A DNA stretch of 64,000 nt, from assembly GCF_022965805.1 (NCBI RefSeq), contig NW_027331378.1, forward strand, positions 124,001 to 188,000, in the 5' to 3' direction. A model generated the notes under the pieces. That model was given only the letters and a program-made list of their open reading frames with translations. It was not told the DNA's origin and did not search any database. The stretch is from Primulina eburnea (taxonomy: Eukaryota > Streptophyta > Magnoliopsida > Lamiales > Gesneriaceae). A program made the position numbers and the translations under genes. Positions 52,680 to 63,928 of this stretch are shown here, in pieces (the first letter of the stretch is position 1; each line of letters starts with the position of its first letter).

Positions 52680-55600
52680 ATGTCTTCGATTCGCAATCCG
52701 ATATCCGTAATACTCGACAAACACATATTAACTGGACCTAATTACCTCACTTGGCTAAGAAACCTAAAAATCGTCTTGAATTCGAAAAGGGTAGCATATA
52801 CACTGACTGAGTCGCCCCCTGTTGAGGCTCCGACTCACTGCACTCCTGAGGAATTGCAGACTTACAAGGAATGGTGTGACCATGACTTGATAGCCAGATG
52901 TTATATGCTTACTTCTATGAATGATGAGCTGCAGAGGCGTTTTGAGGGTGCAAAGAATGCTGCTGACATTCATATGCACCTCAAAGAGCTCTTGTGTGAG
53001 CAGACTCGGCCTCTTAGGCATGCTACCGTCAAGGAGCTGATCACTTTGCGTATGCGAGATGGGGCCTCGGTCCATGAGCATGGCCTAAAGTTGATCGGGC
53101 TCGTGGAAAAGCTCGTTAGCATGGATCTGATCTTGCCTTCGGAGTTGACCACCAACGTGTTGATGTTATCATTGCCTAGCTCATTTGATCCTTTTGTGGT
53201 GAACTTCAACATGAACAAGATGGAGCCGACCCTTGAGGAGTTGGTGAACATGCTTGTTACGTTTGAATCCACCATCAAGAAAGAGAAGTTGGTTCTTTAT
53301 GTGGGTTCTTCATCTGGTATGAAGATTGATCCACATGGGAAGGGAAAGAAAAGTTCTTTCCAACGTCCCAAGAAGAACGTGCCCTTGATGAGGAAATATC
53401 CGAATCCGTTGAGGCAGCCAGACCAGTTAAGGCTGACAAGACTGATGATGTATGTCATCACTGCAACAAGCCTGGACATTGGAGGTGAAATTGCAAGGAA
53501 TATCTGACCCAGAAGAGTTCTGGAAACGGTATGTTCTAAATTGGAGTAAACATTTCAATTAACTCTACTTCTTGGGTATTAGATACCGGTTATGACTCAC
53601 ATCTCTGTAATGGGTTACAGGTGATGGGAAGAAGTAGGAAGCTTAAGGGAAGGTGAGACCTTCTTGAGAATGGCTATGGAGCAAGAGTTGCTGTCAAGAC
53701 CTTAAGAAATGTTTACTTATTGTTGAACAATGATTTTTAAGTTAATTTTAAGAGATGTTTTGTTTGTACCTGTTTGGTGTAAAATATTGTTTCCATTTCT
53801 ATTGTGATAAAAATGGATATTCTTGTTTATTTTGTAAAGGTGTTTGCAACATTTACATGAATGAATGTTTGATTGGTACTTGTGAAATTGAAAACGATCT
53901 CTATGACTTAAAATTAAAAGATATTCCATTAAATGTTCATACAAAGGCAGACACCATATGAGATATGGATGTGTAAGTCTCCCAAATATTCTTATCTTAG
54001 AATATGGGGAGCCCTGCTTATTTGAAGCAGGTAGTGGGAGATAAATTGGATAGTCGATCCATTTTATGGTACTTTGTGGGATATCCACATAATTCAGTTG
54101 GATATCATTTCTATCATCCCCAAGAAACAAAGGTGTTTGTTTCTTGGAATGCAACCTTTTTGGAAAAGGAATTTCTATTAGATAGAAAAGGCGAGATGAT
54201 AAAACTCGAAGAGGTTAGAGAGACACCCACAATTATAGAACCCACACCCGAAGAGCCAAGAGAGGAGATACAAGCTACTAAAAGATCCGAGAAAGTCTCG
54301 AGACCACCTATGAGGTATGGTCAGCTTCTTGAAGAGGGCCATGATGAGCCTTACCATGGATGTGATCCATGGACCTTCAAGGAAGCGTTATCTGATGCCG
54401 ATTAATCCAAATGGCTTGAAGCTATGGAATCTGAGATGAATTCCATGCATTCGAACCAAGTGTGGGATCTTATAGATCCACCTGAGGGAACGGTTCCCAT
54501 AGGGATTTGGGGCGGATGGGAAGGTATTGACCTTCAAGGCGCGATTGGTGGCAAAAGGATATACTCAAATACAAGGAGTTGAGTTTGAGAAAACCTTTTG
54601 ACCAGTTGCAATGTTCAAGTCTATTAGGATATTGCTAGCCATAGCTGCATGGTATGACTATGAGATATGGCAGATGGATGTTAAGACAACCTTTCTTAAT
54701 GTGGATATTAAGGAAGGGATTTACATGTCTCAAACCTGGAGGGTTTACATCTATCGGAAGTGATCAAATGGTATGCAAACTTCATAGATCTATTTATGGT
54801 CTAATGCAGGCATCTAGGAGTTGGAACCTTAGATTCGATAGTACAATCAAAGAGTTTGATTTACTAAGAATCCTGAGGAACCCTGTGTGTATAAGAAGGT
54901 CAGTGGGAGTGTTGTGACATTCCTGGTGCTTTATGTTGATGACATTCTACTCATTGGGAATGATGTAGGAATGTTGCAATCAACTAAGATATGGTTAGTG
55001 AGTAAGTTCTCGATGCAGGACTTGGGTGAAGCATCTTTTGTATTGGGATACAGATCTATAGAGATAGATCGAAAAGATTGCTTGGTCTCACCCAGTCCAC
55101 ATACATTAATACCATCGTGAAGCGGTTCTCGATGGATAAGTCCAAGAGAGGACATCTACCAATGTGTCATGGCATGTCCCTATCCAAGTCTGTCTCCCAA
55201 GACTGATGCAGAGATAGCGGCGATGACAGGCATTTCTTATGCATCTACGATTGGTAGCATCATGTATGAGATGATATCTACACGTCCTGACGTGGCTTTC
55301 GCACTAAGTATAGTGAGTAGATATCAATCGAACCCCGGTCTTCCACATTGGAAAGCTGTGAAAGACATCCTCAAGTAGTTGAGAAGGATCAATAAATTGT
55401 TCTTGGTCTATGGGGTGGAGAACTAAAATTGGAAGGCTATACCGACTCTAGCTTCCAAAGCGATATCGATGACTCGAAGTCAACCTCTGGATTTGTATTC
55501 ATGCTCAATGGTGCTGCTGTCTCTTGGAAGAGTTCCAAGCAAGACAATACTACGGATTCCAGCACAGAGGCCGAATACATTGCTGCATTAGATGCAGCAA

Positions 55601-55911
55601 GGGAGGCTGTTTGGATAAGGAATTTCGTCCAAGAGTTGGGCGTTATTCCTAATGGAGTTGCTCCTATCCCGGTGTTGTGTGACAACACGGGAGCTTTAGC
55701 TCAAGCAAAGGAGCCAAGGTCTCATCAGAAATCCAAAGTAGTATTGAGAAAGTACCACATCCTCGGAGAGATTGTGGAAAGAGAAGTGTCTATCGACAAA
55801 GTCGGCTCCGCAGACAATGTTGTTGATCCACTAGCTAAGCCTTTACCTGGACCATTATTCGACAAGCATCGCGAATCAATGGGTTTAAAGCATATGGGTA
55901 GTTGGCTCTAG
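52680..55911 (+). pseudogene. CA gag-pol, degenerate, integrase core deleted
   Basis: Gag starts at 52680 (MSSIRNPISV) and stays open to about 53390, then the frame is lost. The zinc knuckle and protease parts follow in scattered frames. Near 53935 the sequence jumps from the end of the protease/pre-integrase region to the integrase C-terminal side (ATATGAGATATGGATG), losing about 1.1 kb including the D,D,E core. RT (YVDD near 54935) and RNase H (about 55429-55911) are in several frames with stops, e.g. 54403 and 55376. Confidence 0.9.
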
Positions 55912-56254
55912 TGCAAGTGGAGATTGTTAGAGTAGGTGCCCGTCGAGCCAAGTGTTGGCCGAGTGTTCACAATGAAACTCTATGTATAAGCAATCTTTAT
56001 TTTAGTAATATTTGATATTATTATTTTGGCACATCTTTATCTGTATACCCATGTTAGTTGCATAGATAAAGCCCTTGAATATACAAATGGTAGAAAGAAT
56101 ATGAGATGCTCATATGATGAGTATCATGAAACTCATATTTGTAATACTGTATATTCTAAACGGTTCCTAGTCGATTCAGCCGCCACTAAGAAGGATATAG
56201 GCCGCTCGAGTTAGAGACTAGTATCTGTGTAATGCCCGGAAAATTAATCCCAGT

Positions 56255-57571
56255 TGTAGTGACCCGTTCCAGAATCACCTACTAATCAAGAACTAAGCAT
56301 GCGATTAACTTAATTAAAAACAATCAGAAATAAAGGCGGAAAACTGTCACCAAAAGATAGTTATACAACCCAATCGAAAATCCAGGACAACTCAACTAAA
56401 ATGAAATATACGGTACAACCATATCGAATCAAAAAGATACCGAAGAACTAAACCAACCAGCTACTCAACGTCCTCCTCCTCCTCCTCCTGAGCTGTCCAA
56501 CCTGAGGCCTGCCCCGTGGGAATGGGGTGTCCAAGATAAACAAAACCAAGGATATGAGCGATAAGAACGCCCAGTACAAAAGCATGAGTATACAAACCTA
56601 TATGAAATGCACATGCTATGATATGATACCAGGGTAGTCAAGAAACAGGAGTAACAAAGGATCTCAATATGCTCAGTCTAGAGGCGCCAAGTGGATAGTG
56701 CCGCGCGGTACTCCTCTGGGTCACTGCATCCACTACAAGAACAGACGTGGACCTAAAATGTCCCGGATCACCGAAGCCCTCCGGACCCGTCGGCCACTGT
56801 GTACTCTCGGTGTCCATGCGTCCACAACACAAGACAGGGCTGAGCGGCCCCACAAGATATAGCTTATCTCGAAAGAGATACAGCTCAACAGTAAAGGCTA
56901 TCTCGAAGGAGATACGGCTCAACATGAAATGCAACATGCATCATACAGCGTGACATAATAGCATGCATCATATGACATATATCAATGCACCACATAATCA
57001 TGCAACACATATAAGAATGTATACTCGACCAGGATATCTCGGATAGTACTTTCGTACCTCTATCACTGCAATCCTAATCCACTGGAAAACCAGACAAACA
57101 GGTCTATTCCAAGCCTATTCATCAAGTGAAAACCATCACTAAAACTTATCTACCAGGTCGGGAAAGACTAGAAACCTCTCAGAAACGACTAAAACGCTCT
57201 GGAACGCTCTGAAATGGCGAGTAAGAAATGAAGCCTCGCGCCTCTATTTATAGTCAATGTTCGGACGATCCGATCCACTTCGGAAGCTCCGATCCGGTAC
57301 ACTTCGGACGATCCGAACCCACTTCGGACGATCCGAACCTTGCATGCGTTCTACGTGTCCAGCCACCTGTCTCGGACGATCCGAACCCTTGCTCGGACGA
57401 TCCGAATTCTGCATGTCTGCCACGGGTCCAGCCACCTGGCTCGGACGATCCGACATCTGGCTCGGACGATCCGAACCATGATCGGACGATCCGAACCCGG
57501 TTCGGTCCTTCCGATCCCACCGAAAATAATTAATCCAATAATTAACTCAAATTAGGAATCGGGATACTACA
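56255..57571 (-). mobile_element. W: minus-strand solo LTR, TSD CCAGT
   Basis: 1317 bp flanked by CCAGT at 56250-56254 and 57572-57576. On the minus strand it starts TGTAGTATCCC and ends GGTCACTACA. Carries the TCGGACGATCCGA array and, just downstream on the minus strand, CTATAAATAGAGG (57253-57241), a clean TATA box. Confidence 0.95.
57261..57514 (-). promoter_or_regulatory. W promoter array: ten TCGGACGATCCGA units
   Basis: Units start (plus-strand view) at 57261, 57280, 57304, 57324, 57372, 57393, 57441, 57462, 57482 and 57502. Most neighbours are 19-24 bp apart; larger steps are 48. The nearest unit lies about ten bases from the TATA box. The second and last units are degenerate. Confidence 0.85.
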
Positions 57572-57689
57572 CCAGTAATCGGTAATTATTGAATTATTGA
57601 ATTATAATTTGATATGATTATGAAAGGATTAATCGGGACACGAAATACACGTATGTGTGAAAAGTGTGTGTATGTGCAAAGGAAACAGC

Positions 57690-57920
57690 ACGCACATGCG
57701 CGGACAATGCGCGCACATGCGCGCATCGAACAGAAGGGTTCGCGCATATGCGCGAGTGATGGCGCGCATATGCGCGAAGGGGACAGTAGCCCCCCTAAAT
57801 TTCGATTGGACCTCGCGCATATGCGCCGATAGCGTGTGCGCATATGCGCGAGGCGAGGTGTGCGCACGCGCCGAGACATGGTCTCGCGCATATGCGCGAA
57901 GACAATGCGCGCATATGCGC
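57690..57920 (+). promoter_or_regulatory. Z promoter array: GCGCATATGCGC units
   Basis: Units start at 57690, 57711, 57742, 57764, 57815, 57838, 57886 and 57909, with a decayed unit near 57862. Pairs are 21, 22, 23 and 23 bp apart. The TA tract begins about 49 bases after the last unit. Confidence 0.85.
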
Positions 57921-57966
57921 GAGAGGATTTGGGCGAAATTTCAAGTTGACACGTAGCTAGTACATG

Positions 57967-57968
<2 letters not shown>

Positions 57969-58021
<53 letters not shown>
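57969..58021 (+). repeat. TA microsatellite at the Z TATA position
   Basis: About 53 bp of alternating AT directly at the expected TATA position. Confidence 0.9.
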
Positions 58022-58023
<2 letters not shown>

Positions 58024-58863
58024 ATCGTTCATCAGAATTAAAAAGGAAAGGAAAAGAGTTTGGGGAGGAAACGTTGTTCTTGATTTTAGAATTCAACCGT
58101 GCGATCAATCCGTCCGTCTGAATTATAATCCGACTTCGGTACCGAGTTCCTAGAAACGTAGGCTACAACTAGACGTAAGTTTTGCTACGTTTTGACATGC
58201 TTGGAAATTATGCTATTGTCAGAATTAAATAGGATTCATATATGATGTTCTTGACATGTTAGAAATCGTAAAATCGAAGTCAGATTAAGAAATAGACTGA
58301 TTATGAAATTGTTATGAATTTCTGATGATAATCAGTTGATATCGGACAGATTTGGATTATGGATTGATTATAGATTGAATTGGATATAGGTTATAGATTG
58401 TAACTGTTATCTGGTGAATTTGTATTGACGGGAATATTGAGATTGTACAGTTATGCCGTCAATTTTGAATTAAATCCAGATTGATCAAATTGTTATGGAA
58501 TTGACTGGTATATTGATATGAGACTATTGATATTGTCAGTACCAGACAGGCTCTGAGTTCAGGACTTTGACTGAGCGGGAAACCGAGACTGCAACGAAAG
58601 GTATAAGTCAATGTGGTATTGGGAGATGGACTTGAGTCGGTTTAGACTTGGGTTTCCCTAAATCACATACTTTACTTTATTGCATTGATATTTGCATTGA
58701 TTGATTGATATACTTGTTTTCTTGAGTTATAGATTACAGGTATTAGAAGAGTAATCTTATGACAGAAGTGCCGTTAGTGGTGGGATCACCACGGGCACAT
58801 TGCACGATGTCATAAGATTGTGTATTGGCGGATGTGCCAAAGACTGTCACTGGATGTTTGGCT

Positions 58864-59165
58864 ATCGATGTGGATAGGATGGTGGCTTTTTCTATTACTG
58901 TTAATCAGTATTGTATCGATGTGGATAGATTAGTAGCTCTTCTATTACTGTTAGTCGATGTCATATCGATGTGGATAGAATTGGAGTTGCTTCTATTACT
59001 GTTAATCGGTACTATATTGATGTGGATAGAATAACAGCTTCCTCTATTACTGGTAATCGATACTGTATCGATGTGAATAGAACTGGAGTCTTTTCTATTA
59101 CTGTTGATCGATACCATATCGGCGTGGATAGAACTGGAGTCTTTTCTATCACTGTTAGTCGATAT
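58864..59165 (+). repeat. Six tandem 51-bp units in Z
   Basis: Starts near 58864, 58915, 58965, 59016, 59067 and 59118; each contains ATCGATGTGGATAG and TCTATTACTGTTA. S1 has a single unit at the same LTR place. Confidence 0.88.
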
Positions 59166-62100
59166 ATGCATGCCAACTTCTGGAACCGGGATCCCTAGAC
59201 TAGGATTGAGTCTAGTCTAAATGATGTAGCTACGAGTATTATCGATAGTTGATATTGATTCTGTTTCAGGCTTTGTTACATATATCTGTTACCTGATTAC
59301 ATGCTTTATATTATTTATATGATTGCATGTTTCGTTGATTTATACTGGGAGTATATTCTCACCGGTTTATCCGGCTGTTGTCTTGTCTGTATGTGTACTT
59401 GACAACAGGTGGGACAGGATCAGGGTCCAGGAGATGAAGAGAGAGATCGTGATTAGAGTGGTGGCACCGGACTTGGACTAGAGATAGGGTTGCCCACTTG
59501 ATCGTAGTTGTCAAACCCTAGTTTGAATAAATGTGTTGTAATACAGGACTTTTAGTTTATATACTGATATGTATATATGTTTTAATTTCACTACGTTCCG
59601 CATTTTAAAAAAAATTTTAGACCCTGTTTTTAATTGATTAATTAGTCCCAATTATGATTAAGAACTTGATTAGCGTCCGGGTCCCCACAATCTGGCGATG
59701 TGATTACCATGTTTCATTGGTAGGGGACATTGTGATGTCCGAGCATGCAGATAGGTGCTCCTGGTAGAGTGCACTGAACAACCCTCCATTAAAGGACATT
59801 CCAAGTGGTTCTCACTTATCGAGTGGAAATGTCCTAGTTTATGGTTGTACACCATTAGTCCTTATGACCCGGGACAACTTGAGACTTTATGTGCTAGCAT
59901 TTCACTTTGACTTGTTTACCGACTCTTATGGGGTCATCAGGTGGCAAGGTTGGGTGTCATGTCGAAACATATAGGAGTCGATGCATTGTAGTCGGGGATT
60001 CACCGCTTACCTTCGGGTATGGATATCCTATGTGTTATCATGTGTATGTAGGTTGAAATCTCTGGCAAGAGTATGGTTGTAATTATGAAAGGGGTTTCAT
60101 AGATTACACCATCGATGCAACTACGACATGACACATAGTATCGATTCATTGACAACTCTCGATAAACCAATGGTTGTCGAATCGATCGGGATATATGAGT
60201 TGAAGGGACCGTACTGTACGCTAACCATAATTGAATGGTTCTTGCAGGCACTATCATTTGATACCTAGGGAATCATGTAAGCGATGCTGCTAGGCGTTTA
60301 ACATGATTGGTTGGGTACTATCAGACTTGAGTTCTGACGTTCTTATTATCAAGGAGTTGATAAGTAAGAATGGAGCAATTGGGGTATGCTCATATAAGGA
60401 CATGTTTAGTCCGAATCTACATGGAGATGTGAACCCACGGCTAGTTGTATCAGTGAACCATTGAGGGCCACACAAGTACTAGCTTTCTAGATCCCGTTGA
60501 GAAGTAAAAATAGTTCAATGTGTTGAACGGCTTATAAAGGAGTTTATAAGCGTAAGGAAAATTAGAAGTATGACTTCTATAAAGGAGAAAATAGTTCAAT
60601 GTGTTGAACGACTTATAAATGAGTTTATAAGTGTAAAGAAAAATAGAAGTATGACTTCTATGAGAGAAATGTAAATTTTAATTTATGGAAGTGTTCCTAA
60701 ATTAAAATTTGGCCAAGTGAATAATGTATTTGAAAATTGTGATTTTCATAAACATTATTATGGACTAAATTAAATTAATTCAAGTGTTGAATTAATTAAA
60801 CACTAGTGGACCTAGTAGAGTCCAAATAATTAAATTAATTCAAGTGTTGAATTAATTAAATATTATTGAGTCTTGTAGAGCTCAATTTAAATTAATTATT
60901 TAACTAGTGGGATTTGGGTAAATTCAAGTAATGTTTAATTAGTCTCAAATATGTTTGAGATAATTAAATTTAGTCCATGGTTTTTAATTTGATAAAAACC
61001 ATATAATATGCATGCATGGGAGGTGAAAGGTTGGGAGACTACTTTTTGAGTTTTCAAGGCATTGCATGCACCTTTTTGACACAAATTTTCCCACAACCAA
61101 AAAAATGTCTCTCCTTCTCTCCTAGGATGAATAGTGCCGAAAATACTATTCACTTTCTCTCCAATTTTTCTTTCTTCAATGGTTGAAGAAACACTCTCTT
61201 CTCAAATGAAAAATCCTCATATTTTTCTAGTGCAAAATATGAGGGGATCTACCTAGTTGGTGGTGGGCTTAATTTGAAGGAAAGATTCAAGGTAGGAGGA
61301 AGCTTGTAGATTTCTTTATGTCATTCAAGAGCTTTGTTGTTTAACAACAAAGTTGGAGCCATACATCAATCATTGTGATTGATAGGTAAAACTTCTAAAC
61401 ACCCTATGTATGACAATGGTGTTTAATTTGTATTTGCTACACAAATTTTTAGTGGTGGCCGAAAATTCTACTTGAAAATTCGATTTTTTAAATTTCCATT
61501 GCGCTTCCGATCACCGTAACCGATCCCCTTTCAATAAGTTGGCACTTGTACGTATCAATATGCGTAGAAGGAATATACATATCAAGTCGTGACAACAATG
61601 AATCTTTAAACCATGTCATATCATAGCATATATTCATGTTCATTTTTCTACTTGAGCCTCATTAGTTGATCTGTACTACTGTGCTTGCTTTATTATATAG
61701 CTACTACTGTGTTGGACGACAAGGAGCAACCTTTGGCAACCCCACGCCCCATGAAACATATATTGGCCAATAGGTTTGGTGGACTTAAAACCACCCATGA
61801 TGTCAATAAGCTCTATATCATGTAAAATCAGTCATTTTCCTTTCATATCAATGTTCATGTTCATGACATAGCACCCATCTTCAATATTCATGAGTTCCTT
61901 TCATATTTAATACATAACAATGGAATATGTTGCTATGTTTTCATCACTAAACATAATAACAATGTACATATAGCAATAGAAAATGAGAAGCCTTTGAAAT
62001 TCATAATATTACTCATGTATTACTTCAAGAACATGCCAACTTACATTCCAAGCGTACAAATACTGGTTTGAGACGATGATTCTCGCTCCTATACTGTGTA

Positions 62101-62366
62101 ACATATCAATAATTTATTTACTATATCTATACTAGTGAAAGTCACCCCTCTACATGAAGAACAACTAAAAGAGAAGAAAACTTACACCCTTAGGAAGCTC
62201 TTGGAATAGAGAACTAAGTTCTAACCTCAAAATGATGAAAGGAATGAAGAAGAAAGCATTTGGAGGAAGTTTTCTAGGTTTTCTTTCGAGTTTATGCTGT
62301 TAGAGAAGGTGAGAATGGTGGAAAGTGCTTAGAAAACTCGATACTTATCTTTTTATACACTGCTGG

Positions 62367-62429
62367 GCACATATGCGCGGCCCGTTCTACCCACTCGGCG
62401 CATATGCGCGAGTTCTGGCACATATGCGC
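62367..62429 (-). promoter_or_regulatory. Y promoter array: three GCGCATATGCGC-type units
   Basis: Units at 62367, 62398 and 62418 (spacings 31 and 20). On the minus strand GTGTATAAAAAG (62359-62348) follows directly as the core promoter. Confidence 0.75.
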
Positions 62430-63430
62430 GCCACATTCTGCCGAAAAACTCATTTTTAACTTCCGAATTAGCAAAAGTGATCAACATAAAAGTTGTAGCC
62501 TTATGCGTTTTCTTACATATCCAATTGGCCTCATTTCATTTGAAGGTCTGACCAAAACGTTATGCTCATTCTCCCAACATGTGTCATTGCAGGAACAACG
62601 ATACACACGACACACTTCGGGCCACTTTTGGCTCATCTTCCCTAATGATTTGAACAAAACTCAAAACATGAAAGTTGTAGCATTATATCTTAGCTTTCTA
62701 ATGGTCATAGCCTAACATAATTTGGATGCATATTCTAATCATTATGCTAAAACCCTTCAAAACCACCACAATTTCATCTCATTTCCTATCAATTTCATTA
62801 CACTACTTCGACCTACACATCTTACTATCACTATTTATACACATATTGATTCTCAATACACCATGGATAATATAAAAATCATGTTCAATATCATTATTGA
62901 TACCTCAATCAATATGTAAAACATAATGAGCTAAATAACTATCTAATAATGACATAAACATAATATTATCATTTATACGAGTAACCGGGCATTACATCAC
63001 AAGTAATACGTAATAATACCAAATGCATCTTTAAAATAGAGCGTACATACTTGAAACTTGAACTTGCATACAAAAGTTTGAACATACATACATATCGTAG
63101 ACGTGCCATAAACATGAAACTTTTCTTAAACATGCTTGCATTGTACATACTTGAGCATACATAACATAATTTTGTGTAGAGGCATGTTTCAAAGAAAGTG
63201 ACCCTTACATAAATGCGCCTGATCAGACTAAACCACAGTACTGTGTTGACAGGGAAAATCCACTGCCACATACATGAGATCCTCGTTCATGCTTTAATGG
63301 GTGGATTGGTCCCTGGTCATGCTTAACCGCTTTCCAATCCCGATCTAAACCCGTTCATGCTTTAACGGGGTGGATTGGTCCGTAGTCATACTTTACCGCT
63401 TTCCAATCCCATACGTAATTTGGTCACAAG

Positions 63431-63846
63431 TGTAATGCCCGAGATTTGCTGTGTTGTTAATCTGAAATGATTCATTGATTAATTGATGTGATTATAGATG
63501 GAACGGATTAGACTTGGATAGGCGAAAATAAGATCGAATTATGTGCGAGGACAGAACACCTCACCCATATGCGCGATCGGACAGGGCGCATATGCGCGAG
63601 GCAGGCAGAGAACCTCGCGCATATGCGCGACGTATATCCGTGCATGTGCGCGAGGGAACCCGAGAGTTGTGAAGAACCTCGCGCTTATGCGCCGAACGAG
63701 GGCGCGCATATGTGCGAGATGCCGTGTTAAGAACGCGCCGAAACATATTGTCCTGGCGCATATGCGCTGAGGAAGGTCGCGCATATGCGCGAGACGTGCA
63801 ACACCTAAGATGAGCCACCTAGCCTTGAACATGCAGGATATATATA

Positions 63847-63928
<82 letters not shown>

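Larger units (their letters stand above)
56228..59689 (+). mobile_element. Z: solo LTR, TSD ATCTG, with solo LTR W inside
   Basis: Flanked by ATCTG at 56223-56227 and 59690-59694. 3462 bp, or 2140 bp without W and its TSD. TGTAATGCCC to CCCCACA. Related to S1 through the 51-bp unit, TCCGTCCGTCTG (near 58110), GACGTAAGT (near 58172), GGGATCCCTAG (near 59190) and hairpin block (near 59340-59410), but with GCGCATATGCGC units instead of GCGCCCGAGCGG. Confidence 0.95.
38927..61533 (+). mobile_element. CA: Ty1/copia element, TSD ATAAG, heavily nested
   Basis: Flanked by ATAAG at 38922-38926 and 61534-61538. LTRs start TGTTAGAGTAGG and end CCCCTTTCA. 5' LTR 38927-41022, 3' LTR 55925-61533 with solo LTR Z inside. 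Internal pieces 41023-41368 and 51244-55924 are separated by copia CB. The RT-RNase H order after integrase and the YVDD box mark Ty1/copia. The coding region is degenerate. Confidence 0.95.
55925..61533 (+). repeat. CA 3' LTR, split by solo LTR Z
   Basis: Pieces 55925-56227 and 59695-61533, 2142 bp without the insertion. Relative to the 5' LTR it has an extra segment of about 46 bp (about 60541-60590), a partial repeat of the GGCTTATAAAGGAG region. The purine tract GTGCAAGTGGAGAT precedes it. Confidence 0.92.
38508..62996 (-). mobile_element. Y: minus-strand solo LTR, split by copia CA
   Basis: Pieces 38508-38926 and 61539-62996, about 1.88 kb. On the minus strand it starts TGTAATGCCCGG and ends GGTGTTACA. 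TSD TAACA (38503-38507) against TCACA (62997-63001), one change. Its first 600 bases on the minus strand match the G2 LTR backbone (for example the CCTAATGATTTGAACAAAAC phrase at about 62641), but the promoter array is of another type. Confidence 0.85.
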
